Source: Rachycentron canadum (Eukaryota > Chordata > Actinopteri > Carangiformes > Rachycentridae). Taken from it: DNA of 64,000 nt. Positions 1 through 12,200 of this stretch are shown one piece after another. The position numbers were made by a program, and so were the translations under genes. Numbering within the stretch: position 1 is the first letter of the stretch; each line of letters begins with the position of its first letter. The stretch covers positions 24,470,094-24,534,093 of the forward strand of contig CM076651.1 of assembly GCA_038496675.1 (NCBI GenBank), in the 5' to 3' direction. Under the pieces are notes generated by a model. It did no database searches. It was given only the letters and a program-made list of their open reading frames with translations, and was not told where the DNA came from.

Positions 1-36
<36 letters not shown>

Positions 37-1009
37 TTGTATTGTAATAATTATTGTAATAACTATTATATTATAAAATTGCTAAAACAGCAAATCTAGG
101 GCGAAGACTAATGCACAGTACTGTATATACATACAAGTTTTAGCATCAGCATGTACTCATTGTACCAAAAGTCAAAGACCTCTATGCAGAATGATTTATT
201 TCAGAATATGTTATTGTATTATAATTATTTTTACATGTGTGAGAATCAATAATGCTGCATATGGTAAAATTGCGCCTCATCTTAACTGATTTATATTGTA
301 GCTTAATATATGATGTGTATGGTGAAATATAAGTGCAACATTTGCTCCCAAAATATAGAGTATAAATACCATAAAAGTACTCAAATAAAGCTACCTCAAA
401 TTGTTAAGTAGGCATTGAACTCCTCTTCATTTTCCATATTCAGTCTGTTTACATCAGCTATGATAAATCACAGAAAATCATGGAAACATTTAAACATGTA
501 ACTTCATTTTGTTTGTCCCAATGTGACACATTTGAGCGTCAATCTAAAACGTGACAATTAATAATATCTCACAATCGTGGCAGTTGAATGTTGAATGTCC
601 TCAGAAGCAATGATGCTATTTGTTTTCCATGTTAAGTTACTATTCTCCACGGGTTTTAGTCTAAAGTAACGTAAGCTCTGTGAACGGGTAGCCTTTACCT
701 TTATTTTGAAGAACAAACTAGCATTTCTGAGAAAACCGGAAATTAAGCGCGTCACAGATCTAATTTGACGAAGCTTGTTGGAACTTCCGCGGTGCTCTTC
801 AAAATAGACACAACTGGAAACACTGTCTTCGACATGGTTCCAAAAACAGATCACTACTAATTCTAATCAATAGTTATCACGTTTAGCCGAGTTTTATAGA
901 TTGTCTTGCTCAAGAGCACGTTAGCAGGAAGCAGCAGGAAAAGAGTTTCACAATATTATACTACCCTTTGAAATCAGGCCAGTCAAATTATTATGGAAAA
1001 AAACACTTG
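1..1009. other. AT-rich intergenic DNA, no gene seen
   Basis: Starts with an AT dinucleotide run (1-35). Small ORFs on the minus strand around 558-854 have no recognisable domain and no splice context. Nothing else supportable. Confidence 0.5.
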
Positions 1010-1884
1010 ATTAGGCACATATTAATGGAACTTTATTAACAAAATAACACATACAACAAAAACATTTCTGAAACTCTGTCTCACAACACACACTCACACA
1101 CATATGCATGCCCACCCACACACACACGTGCACACACACACACATACAGACAGACAGACAGACAGACACACACACACACACACACTTATTACCCAAACCC
1201 AAGTAAATCAGAAAATGTAAACATTAACTTTCAATATGAATATGAGCAGTACAAAATATCATAACAGGAATAAGTGGGAATATAATAAACAATATACAAA
1301 TTATCATACATACGACAATAGACATTCTCACAGTATCATTTCTACCATGGGATAAAAAAAGACTTTTCTCCATGGATTATGTGTTTTCATTATCATTGAG
1401 GCAGTTAAGGTTAGAACGACAGATGAAATAGGTAGAAATGTAACACAAAGGGCTAAACTACTGGGCTTTGATACAGTGCACGAATACATAAACATAGTAA
1501 CAAAAGGTTTCAGTGCGAATAATGGCATATAAGACAGCACTTTACTGATCCCAGAGGGAGAATATTTTCCTTTATGATGTTATCTGGTCATCAAAGCACT
1601 ATTCTACATTAGAAAGCTTCCTCCTTATTCGTTATTTCATTCTCAGCTATTTTGTTTAAGTTAAAGAATACAAAGGAAAGTGAGAGATCCTTTCTATATT
1701 ATTTCCTTTTTTCACACATGATGAAGCTTCTGCATCAGTCAGTGGCAAGTTCAACACACTGAACCTGCTCAGTGGTGCTTTGTTAAGCTCCATTCTCAGT
1801 CTGTCCTTCAACTCCAAAGGAACCACTGTCATTTCACACAGCTCTCAGTCACGTCACCATTGCCGCCTGCTTCTTCATATCCGC
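1010..1884 (-). other. col20a1: col20a1 3' untranslated region (inferred)
   Basis: Minus-strand sequence after the stop codon. A consensus AATAAA poly(A) signal (tttatt on plus, 1032-1037) lies about 850 nt downstream, so cleavage would fall near 1010-1020. The region includes a CA/CAGA microsatellite (1086-1186). A run near 1530-1560 reads like the 'ttactgatcccagagggag' tail seen at the 3' end of many fish LINEs, so part may be repeat-derived. End position is an inference. Confidence 0.5.
1086..1186. repeat. CA-rich microsatellite with CAGA block, in the col20a1 3' UTR
   Basis: Compound dinucleotide/tetranucleotide run: CACA repeats, a CAGA run of about five units near 1147-1166, then CA again. 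It would be transcribed as GU/UCUG repeat RNA in the col20a1 3' UTR. Confidence 0.85.
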
Positions 1885-3138
1885 TCAAGGCTGGTAGCCA
1901 TAATAAGGGTCTTCTGGGTGAGGAAAGCATACATACAAAAACAGGAGTCAAGAGGAGGCTGTTGGGCTTAGATTCATCAGGTGGACACAAAGACAAGTCC
2001 AATGAATGCTAATGTTGCTGTGTCTTAGATTTGTAACAAGGCAGCTGTTTGCTAACACATTCATCAATAAAACTTTTTCGAAGGTGATAAAATCTCAGTG
2101 TTGCATTTATAGCTTGCTGTGCTGCCCCAACGTGCCCCAAAATTATCATCTGACTGCCTGTAAGGCGAAGAAAAAGCCACCAGTGACATCATCCATTGGT
2201 TTGTAAACTACAGTTTGGAAGCCTCCAGTTTGTAATTTTGGCAGTTGGCCATCTTGGTTTTTTGAAACGAGAAGAAACCATATCTGGAGGAGAAGATGAT
2301 GCTGAGACCATAAACTTATTAGAAAAATGTTTAGGGTTATGAGTTAGTAGACCTTTTCTAGCAGCCAACCTGTTTGCTGGGGAACTCTCTGGCAGCCTCC
2401 ACTGCTGTCGCACACACCCGGCGGTCCAATCTCCCCTGGCTGTCCCTGGGGTCCAGGGATCCCCGGCGATCCTGGTTTACCATCATCTCCTTTGGAACCT
2501 GGTACTCCCAGCTTGGACTCACCTGGAGGACCTGCAGATAGACAACACATATGCATCAGAGACAGACGTCAGCACAGAGCTGTTTCCTGATAACCAGTTG
2601 GACAGTTCATATGCTATATTAGTTCAGACATTATCTGTACTTTCGCTTTCTAAGCATCTGCCCTCTCAAAGCCTCAGAAAACATTAACACTCCGGCCCTG
2701 ATATGAAACTAATGATGTATGAGTAGGTACCTGCAAATCCTTTGACCCCTGTGGGCCCCTGGACATTGGTCCCTACATCTCCTTTCTGCCCTGGCAGTCC
2801 TCTCTGCCCTGCAGACAAGAATGATACCGATCAGCCAAATGAAAAGCTTTTATATTATGACAATGGGTGACATAATCATAATTTATCTATGAGATGAAGT
2901 CTTACCCTGCTCTCCTGGATATCCAGGTCTGCCAGGTCTCCCCCTTGGGCCAACATTACCCACATTACCCCTTGCACCTGGTGGGCCCTTGGGTCCTGGT
3001 ATACCGGGTTCCCCTGGGGGCCCCACTGGCTCTTCAATTGGAGCTGGCTTACGACTTATCTCGTTAATGAACATGTCGAGCTTCAACACCTCCTCTGCAA
3101 AAGCAAGATAATGTTTTTGCATCAGAAGTTTTATACTG

Positions 3139-3213
<75 letters not shown>

Positions 3214-6200
3214 ACACATACACACAGTATATACATATAGATATATAGATATATATAGACCATCCCTGTGGAGGGGCTGTGTGTTTACATGCCTGCTGAC
3301 AGAGGACTTACTGTGCACCAGTTGTTCACAGGCCTGTGTGACCAGTTGATAGATCATGGCCATAGACTGAGGTTCCCCCTGTAAAACATGAGCAGATTCA
3401 CCAGCTGTGGCTCCAGTTACAGTCATTGTCTGATTATCTCTGTGCTGTTAGAAAGTTATAACCCACCTTCTCTCCTCGTTCCCCTTTGCCGCCTGGCAGA
3501 CCCTGTGATGGGAGAGACATATGAGCACAGATAAAAATGATCACATGTGAAGACAGATGTGACTGATGCTGTCATTTGTCCCTTTGGTCATACCGTAGGC
3601 CCCACAGGTCCTGATGGGCCCCTTTCCCCTATTGGCCCTGGGTGTCCTGGCATTCCTTGGAAACCCTATACAACACACACACAGATGGACAGGTGGAACA
3701 GGACAGAACAGGGAGTCAGACTGACAGGAAAATCACATGTTTTATACTGTGAGCTCAGAGAATATGTGAGGCGACAATGCTAACCACTGGTCCACCTTGG
3801 CGCCTATTGGAAGGTATATTTAATAAAAGAATATCATTCCAGTTTAACATCTTTTTTTTTTAGGAATTGTTAACCCACTTAAATAAATACTTATTTGCTT
3901 CACTACAAATGAAGTTAAAGTTGTATTTTAGAACCTTGTTTATAAAGTTAGGCAGCATTTAAATTCAGGTTAGAGGTCGTACTGTGGGGCCTGTGTTTAA
4001 GTAAGATCAAATACCCCTCACTTCAACTTAAAAATAATACAGTTTGAATTGTATTATTGTACAATTTTAAGTGGACATTTAGTGATATTGCACACAGGTG
4101 TTGTGTATACTGTGTAACACAACATTAATTACTGTTATTACTGCCAGGTCTGTTTGTTACATCTCATTTCTCTTTACATGTATGATGGTTTGTACATTGG
4201 TGTGTTAAGGTATGTCCCCCACCCCCAACCCATACACTGTCAGAAAGAGATAAAATCTTTTACTATTAACACTGTCACAGACACAGCTCTCAATTATTAG
4301 GTCAGAACTACATCATACCTAAGTTACAGACAGTATAAAGACAATGGACAATATGAAAAACAAGCTGGAGGTTGCTTTAGCTTTACCAGCAGTTATTCGT
4401 CATGACTCTCTTATAAAAAACTGTGAGCATAGTAAAATCATTCTTGACCTGAAGGTGGCGCCAGAGGACAACTTGTAAACTGGGTTAATGTTCATGGTTC
4501 ACGTTTATTCAGTCTTAATGCTGACAGTGTAAATCATATCCTGGCAGTGTCACCAGACAGAAAGTATCCACAGCAGATTTCTGAAGAATCTCATTCTATC
4601 TTGGACCAAGGTTTTTGTAAAGGTGAAATTTTGAGAAGATAAAATTCCTCTTACCCTTGGTCCAGTGATGCCAGGTGCTCCAATGCTACCCTCGAGCCCT
4701 CTGATGCCCTGAGAAACACATGAAAGAGAGGCGAGAACAGATGAAGAGCTGCTGACATTTCCTGTTCTGTATCGGCTGGGGTCAAACAGAACATCTTACC
4801 TGGGGCCCTGGGACCCCCTCTTCCCCTTTAGGACCTGGAGGTCCTGGTAAACCCTGTGGGTAAAGACAGAGAGATGAGAGGGAAGAAGAGTGCTTTTGGT
4901 GTTATTTTTGAAATTTGGTGACTTACCTGGACTCCAGGTCGCCCAGGCTCCCCCTTTTTCCCTGTTGCACCCGGTGGACCCTTATGAGAATAATATAGAA
5001 TAAGTTAGAACAGTGCAGCATGATGTGAACCATGGTTACAACCACTGTTGTAAGGTTAAGGATGTTCCCCCACCACTTTGCCCTGGACCGTCATGCCTCG
5101 GGGCCCGGCGCTACCCAGAAGTCCAAGGCCTCCCTCAAATCCAGATTTTCCTGGAGGACCCACCTCCCCCTAAAATAAAAAGCAAATTAACATGAAGACA
5201 TCAGTTTGAGCTCTAATTAATCCTGAAATAAAACTGTAATGTGTGAATGCTAAAGTACATATAATAAACAATATATAAATATTCTCTTATCACCTTTTGG
5301 CCTTGTGCTCCCTTCTCTCCTTTCTCACCACGAGGACCTGGTTTTCCCTGGTAAAAAACAACAACAACAAAACAATGTCAACATATACATACACAAGTTG
5401 TTCAACAGATACTGCGGGTGTAATAGTGACCATAGATAAAAGTGTATAAAAGATTTTCCTAATGAGTTTATGGTCTCAGTCTCTAGTTTCAAGTCTTCAA
5501 TACAACATGATGTTCATTTTTTAAATGGTGGTCCATTTAGAGGAAAATAGACCATGAAGCAGGGGATGAATTGAGGGTGTGGCTACTACGTGATTGACAG
5601 ACTGTACCATGCAAGTAGGGATAGAGTACAAAGCAGGTCAGATGGCCAATGGACAAATTACAAACAGCATCTCACAAACCAATAGGTGATGTAACGGAGG
5701 GTTGATACTTGGTGGTGACATACCGTTGGTCCAGGGGATCCAGGAGCTCCGGGGATGTCAGAGGAACAGGTACAGGTGTACGCTGGGGCGGGACAGCTCT
5801 CCTCATCTCGCTGAGGCACCCAACAGACAGAAAAAAAAAAAAAGAGATTAAAAAACAAAACTAACCATATATTTACTTCAAGTATCCATCACTCCTGTAT
5901 ATTCATCAGAAAAAAGTAACTAACCACAACACGATTGTGTTGAACAGGAAGAGTTAAACTCATCTCATTGTACAACCATCAGATTAAACCAACAGTTCAA
6001 CTTCAACTGCAGAGTTGCGGTCTTTTTATTCCACAGTGGAAACCTTCATAATGAGCACACACTGGCTTTACAACTGAACTGTTGAACTACCATATTACTG
6101 AGCTCTGTGTTACTCCTCAGATCAGCTGAGTCAGACAGAGCTAAGCATAGGTTTGTTTGTGAGTAGGAATAAAGTATTTAAATGGTTGAAAAAATGGGCT

Positions 6201-9200
6201 GTTTGCCATCAAGATACAGTAGTGAGTATATTTGATAATATTCCAAATATGGAATAGACTTAAACCGATGTTAGCGTTTTTTGCTTTTTTTTGGCTAAAA
6301 TATGTTTTTACTGTTCCCATCCAGCAGCTCTTCACTCAACTTCTGCTCCTGCTGCTTCTCTAAACAGGAAGCTGATGGAAATCTAGAGCAGGTAACACCC
6401 CGACTATAGATAAATACCTCACACAAACCCAAGTCAAATAACCTGCACTTCATCATTTCAGGTGTGTCTTCATTAATCTGATCACAAGTGTCTCTGAAGC
6501 TCTGCAGCTCTACAACCATCTGAATATATGGAAACACTGTAAGAAGTGTTCATTAAAACTATGCTGGGACCAATCTTGTGTCAGAGGACGTCACATCGTG
6601 ACGTGATTGGATTTCACACGTGTCCTCATTGTGTCTTGAGTGTGTTCAGACCTGTTGGCGGATGTTAATGGCAGGGTCAATAAGTTTTGATTTTAATGTA
6701 AATAGTGCGAGACTGACCACTCCAGGCAGGTCACAGCAGGTGTCCTCTGAAGCCCACGTGGTGTTACATACAATCTCAAAGGACTGCAGCTGGAACTGGA
6801 CACAATGAAGAGCACAGGAAGTGAGTTCAGGGCCTGGATTCACATCAAAGACATCGAACTGAACGGGATAAGTGTACCGGGGCAGAGCCACTGTTGGGTC
6901 CTCGGGTCTTCACCAGTTTTCCCAGCATCTCAAAACCATCAGTTGGCAGGTTGCCTAGGGGGCGGGCAGGTCTCTCTGCCACACGCTGGCAGTCCACAGA
7001 CAGGGACACACTCACTTGGCTGACTAACAGATGAACCTGCCAAATGCAAGATTTGACACAATGTTGTCAATAGTATTAACGATAATATCATGTTCCTGTA
7101 CTTAATGTCATGGTCCTGGCTTCCTGTGTTGTGCATCTCTCTGTTATCTTTGTATGTCTCTGGGTGTGGTGTCACACCGAGGCCTCCTGCGTGTGCTTCC
7201 AGGTGTGTTTTTGCTCCTGACTAACCTTCCCTGTCAGCCCCTCACTGCCTCCCTGCCCCTCTGCCCCCTCTTCTGCCCACCTCTTAGTCCTGCCACCGTC
7301 TCTCTTTACACTAACACTAACAATAACAATGGACTTTAATGACCCAATGGCTCAACTACTCATTGAGAAATTTACTTTATTGTTGGTCTTTATTGTGTGT
7401 ACCATCCTCTTCTTCCTGTGTGCTGTTTCTTACCACCTCTCTCATCTTTCATCATCCTCCCTGCTCTTATTGCATTGTCTGTTGGATTTGTGACATTTCT
7501 CTTTTATTAGAGGGTAAACAAAAGGTGAATGAGGAGGATAAATAAAAACATAACGTTAATGTTTCTCATATTTTCAGTGAAGGTGAAGATAAGATGAGGC
7601 CTGTGTAGATAATCTCACCTTGTGAAAACTGCCATAGAAGAGTCTGTGGACCTGCGGCTGGTCGAAGGTCAGCTCCTGCACCTCTCCCCTGTAGTCCAGA
7701 CTGAAGTACACCAGATGCTTTGTAGTTGCTGCATAAAGCAAAATTACACAGGACGAGATTTATAACATAACTTATGTTACATAACATAACTTTTATTTCT
7801 CACGTGAATCATGGGCCTCGTGAGATTTCAGCTGAGTCAGCTCTTTGCTTTACTTTGATCTGACTTCTAGTGAGATTTTCATGCTGCTGCCTCTTCATCA
7901 GCCTATCTCAAAGTGTGAAAAAAGTCATATGTAAAAACAATGTGATTTCATTGTCTGTTTACAGTGTTGTTGTCCTTCAGTATAACTGAACGTTTTCTGT
8001 CACTGTCTCCTAACGTAGCATCAGTCGACAGTTTATGTTTTAAGATATACGTCAGAAATGATCAGCTGACATAAGAGGAAATATGGATGAAGCTAACAGT
8101 TAGCTAACATCATGGAGGCTGAAGACCAGGTCAATTAAAGACAATCAACTGAAACCTTCGACACAATGGACGCAACAGGAAGTAACATGTTTTACTATAA
8201 TGTTGTCACCATGACTGAGACTTGAGCACCGCTTAACGGCTCTCAGAACAATGAATAAAAAGCTGAGAGGATAATGCATATGCCTCGTTATTTTGAGACG
8301 CTGGTTCGATTCCCAGTCAACTGGAACCTCTAATGCTTCACTTTTCTAATCCTGTGTTTGATCAAAAATCAAACACAGGATTGATTTTATTCCTTTGAAT
8401 ATGAAACCCCCAGTGACCCAGTGCTGTCTGTGGAAGGTGCTATATAAATAAAGTTTGCTTTCATCAGGTAAATTAATTAATTGTTAATTAATTCTTTTTC
8501 AGCTATAATTGTGACTGTGGACAAAGTCCGAAGCTCAAAGCTCATGATCTCTAGCTTGTTCCAAGATACTGATAAATTCTGAAGCCATGAAAACATGAAA
8601 TCACTGTATCTCTCCACAAAGCTATAAAACTATTTTACACTCCTGGCTGTGCAGGAAACTGACAGAGGTAGAAATGTTACTCACGGTCCAGCACCACCCC
8701 CATCTTGGGCTGGAAGTCATTGTCAGTGAGCTGCCAGAGGGCAAAAGACTCCCTGGGGGTATCCTGCAACATGCGGAAGGCGATGCTGATGGTATGCTCC
8801 GGAGAGAAACCTGCAGGGTGGATAAACCTGGAGGGAGAGAGGGAAAGAGTCATCAGTTTACATCAAGGTGAAGGAAACCTGCTCCACCCTTTTTCCTCTG
8901 AAGACACAGGAAGCATGTTTACAGTTGGTGTACAGTGACAGAGTGAGTATGACAGAGGAGCAGCATTCAGGACGCTGTGAAACAGAGGCTTTAACAAAAT
9001 ATATATGTTTATTATTGAATATTATATTGCATTATGGAGGAAGAGAAGGAAAAACAACTTGCAGGAATAGCAGTACCAGCTGGTACCAGCAGTATCAGCA
9101 ACAGCTCTGTGGTTAAAGTGGGTGGTGAGCCACTGGGGCTCTCTGGTTATTATCAAACGAGTGTGGAATCTGAATGGTGATATTTTTATTTTCTGTCTTT

Positions 9201-12200
9201 GTCATGGTTCTGCTTTGGGATCTTTCTGTGTTTTTTTCTTGTGTGTGTTGTTTTGACCTGGTGTTTCCCTGTTCCTGACGGAGGCGTGGCTCCACCTGGT
9301 CTGTCACACCTGCAACTAATCATCTCATCACAGCCTCGACAAGAAGCTTCCCTTCACTCACTTGTGTCCCACGCGGTATAGTGATTGGCTGAACCTTGTC
9401 TCGCCTTGAATTTGTGTGTATGTTATTTTGCTTTGCCAAGTTCTCATTTGGCTCCTTGTCTTTTCCTGTTTGTGCCCTGTGCTACTAGCTCCCATGAAGA
9501 ATCACTGCCTCCCTACATCTGTCTACTCGAGTCGGTCAGCCTCTCTGGCCACGCCACTCACTGCCATTACAAGCAAATTACACATTTTATTCAGAGCAAC
9601 TACAACTGGTTTTTAGTTTATGTGGGTTTGTTGGGCAGAATGTATCATATTCAGTGACGCCCTGACACTGAAGTGGCTCTAGCAGGTGTTTCCAGATGCT
9701 GTGTTTCAATGAGTGGCTGCTGTCTCCTCCTCAGACTGATGCTGAATTAACTCCTACATCTTCTTCCTCACATCCCTCACCTGCTGCCCCTTTTGGATGG
9801 AGCAAAGATGCAAGAAGTAACACGAGGAGCAGTGTTGTGGAAAGACACATCTGTCAAAGATTGTCAGGTAATGTCATACTGACTTCAGTCACATTTGGAG
9901 ATTATTTGACTAAAACTGTTTATTTAACCAATGGCACAGAGAAGGGACTGAAGTCTGTCTGTCATGTCTCTTAGGTTAATGTGGGGCTACTTTTAGATAT
10001 AGTGTAAATACAAGGTAAAATTAGAGAAAAGAGCAGAAAGTGAATGAAGATCAGTGTCAGTCGTACTTGGTGCTCTGTGTCAGCTGGACGTCTCTGTACA
10101 GGGTGTAGGTGGGGACGGTGTTGAAGACGAATGGCTCGGCTGCCACACCCTCCACAGATGAGTGCGCTCTCTGAGTCAGACCGAACGCCTCCATCATGTC
10201 AAACCCTGTGACCACAACCAGGACAGGAATAAAATGAGGCAACATAATGACACCTGATGTTTCAGTTATTGCAAATGAGCCTGCAGTAACGTGTGAGAAT
10301 GTCTCACCTTTGACGATGCTGTTTCTGATGGTGACTTCAGGGCAAACTGAAAACAAATAGGGCCGTGATGAACCAGCAGTTTTCAGTCCTGAGTCTGACA
10401 ACAGGCTCCAGGTACGTTAAAATAAATTAGCTATTTGACCAAAGACCATTTAAGATGACAAGATGTTATCAGATATGATGTTTGAAAGAACTGTATCACA
10501 GTGTAAAACTGGCGAGAAAGTGTATTTTGACCTATGTGGTTACAAACAAATTTAATTCAACCGACAAACAGCGTGGAGCTTGACACCAGAATCACAATGA
10601 AATGCATTTCATCATCAAAACCAACTACTACACATTTTCTCATTGAGTTAACGGAGGACAAAAGAAACAACAACACTGACGTATGCCTTTGTTTTGTGAT
10701 GATGAAGATGAGTGTGATATGTTGATGAGTCACCTTCGTTGTGGATCGGATACATCCGGGGATGGATGGGAATCCTGGCTGGAGCTGTGGCTGGAAGAGA
10801 AAAAACAGCCATGACACATTCATCCAACAATAGAAATGTCCACGTTATTTAAATGGCAAATACATGTATGCTGATCTGAGCACACATGGGTGTGTTGGTT
10901 CTATAATGAGGTGTGGTCAGGTGCATTGTTGGCACATTGCTAGTGTAGCAATATTTCACTCTTATGTTAAGGGCAGATTATCAAGAGTAATATGCTCCTA
11001 CGGGAGGGGGCACACAGAGGACCTCTACTCGAAAGAGAAGCAAAAATTAATTTACACATCTGATGATTTGACATAAAAGATGTCTAGCACTCTGATTTGT
11101 GCTGTTACGTCTTTGCAGAGCTGAAAATTGATTCACTCAGCCCTTTGTTGCCCTCAGGCTGCAGCAGCTCTGTCAGTCTACTCTCACAACATTTAACCAA
11201 GTGACTGCAAGCAAATCTAATTCTGTGTGAAACAATGTGCCACCATAACAGCAATCTACCAATGTACAGGCAGGTCTGGCCTTTAACACCCCCATGATTA
11301 ATAAACAGACTAAGTACAAACTTTTGAACCAAGTGCCTGGAGCAGCAACTGTTTTCTCTGCCAAGTTAGTTAAAAAACTAATGATGAAAATGATACAGAC
11401 ACAGCCTAAATGTATTTGCTCCATTTAGACTGTGCACCTCAGATCTTAACTGTCTGTGTCAGATCAGACCTGTAGGGTGGAGGATGGAGACAGCGGTGCC
11501 CTCTGCTGAGCCGAGGAGCGAGTGGACACTGATACGATACAGAGTCTCTGGTTCCAGATCAGTGAAGCAGTGGCTGCTGCTGGATTCATCCACAGTCTCT
11601 ACCTTTGTAGCCTTGTCTACACACAGACACACACACAGCAAGGATACACACATACACACCAGTGGGTAAATTAACATTGGTTTCTGACACAATGTTAAGT
11701 ACATAGGGCTGCTGGTTACTGTGATTTCACTGTAGCTTACCTTTAACAGACTGGATGACAATACGATACCCATCAACAGCAGACACAGGCCTCCAAGACA
11801 CACAGATGCTGGAGTGGTCTGACCTGACCACACTCACACTGCTCACCCGTAGACTGGCTGGAGAGTGAGAGAGAGAGACTTATGGGTAAGATGGAGGCTA
11901 TTGGAGTGACACGGTAGTGCAGTGGTTAGCTGTTGCCTCAAAATGAGAAGGTTGAGGGTTTGAGGGTGTGTGTGTTCTCCCTGTGTGTTTGTGAATTCCC
12001 TCTAGGTTCTCCAGCTTCCTCCCACAGTCCAAAGACATGTATGTTATTGGTGACTATAAATTGGCTGTGAACATTAGTGAGAGTTGTTTTCCCCCATCAA
12101 CCTTGTACATTGGTAGAGATGATGGATGGAGGGAAAGCTGATGAAGTTGGTGTTGAACAGAAAAAAACAAGGTGAGTGCATGAACAGGCATAGAGAACAA

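Larger units (their letters stand above)
1885..5810 (-). other. col20a1: col20a1 exons 29-41: COL2, NC2, COL1 and C-terminal tail
   Basis: Exon 5810-5724 carries the Cys-rich RDEESCPAPAYTCTCSSD and the first Gly-X-Y triplets. The next exons are typical collagen exons of 54 nt (5347-5294, 4980-4927, 4853-4800, 4708-4655), with others of 96, 72 and 36 nt; their translations keep Gly every third residue, apart from a small interruption in exon 31. The NC2 break is GEPQSMAMIYQLVTQACEQL to FINEISRKPAPIEE (exon 3378-3312 and the 5' part of 3094-2906). COL1 follows and ends GPPGVCDSSGGC, the two Cys at the COL1/NC1 junction. The last exon adds EDPYYGYQP and TGA at 1887-1885. Confidence 0.93.
6718..10790 (-). 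other. col20a1: col20a1 exons 22-28: hinge and thrombospondin N-terminal-like (TSPN/LamG) domain
   Basis: Exons 10790-10734 and 10346-10308 encode a short hinge (APARIPIHPRMYPIHNE, CPEVTIRNSIVKG). Exons 10205-10067, 8827-8685, 7728-7619, 7036-6878 and 6795-6718 encode the TSPN fold: GFDMMEAFGL, YTLYRDVQLTQ, PEHTISIAFRMLQDTPRESF, LFYGSFHKVHLLVSQV, SVDCQRVAERP, and the closing Cys-rich FEIVCNTTWASEDTCCDLPG. Residues of about 1016-1257. The acceptor at 7037 was chosen because it restores VHLLVSQVSVSLSVDC, which aligns with the family; an AG at 7025-7024 would lose this segment and the frame. Confidence 0.9.

Noticed and set aside
558..854. 98-codon minus-strand frame left of col20a1
   Set aside because: No recognisable family, no splice signals, downstream of the col20a1 poly(A) signal.
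7024..7025. Acceptor at 7024-7025 (TCTGTTAG) for col20a1 exon 27
   Set aside because: It breaks the reading frame with exon 26 and loses VHLLVSQ; the acceptor ending at 7037 restores both.
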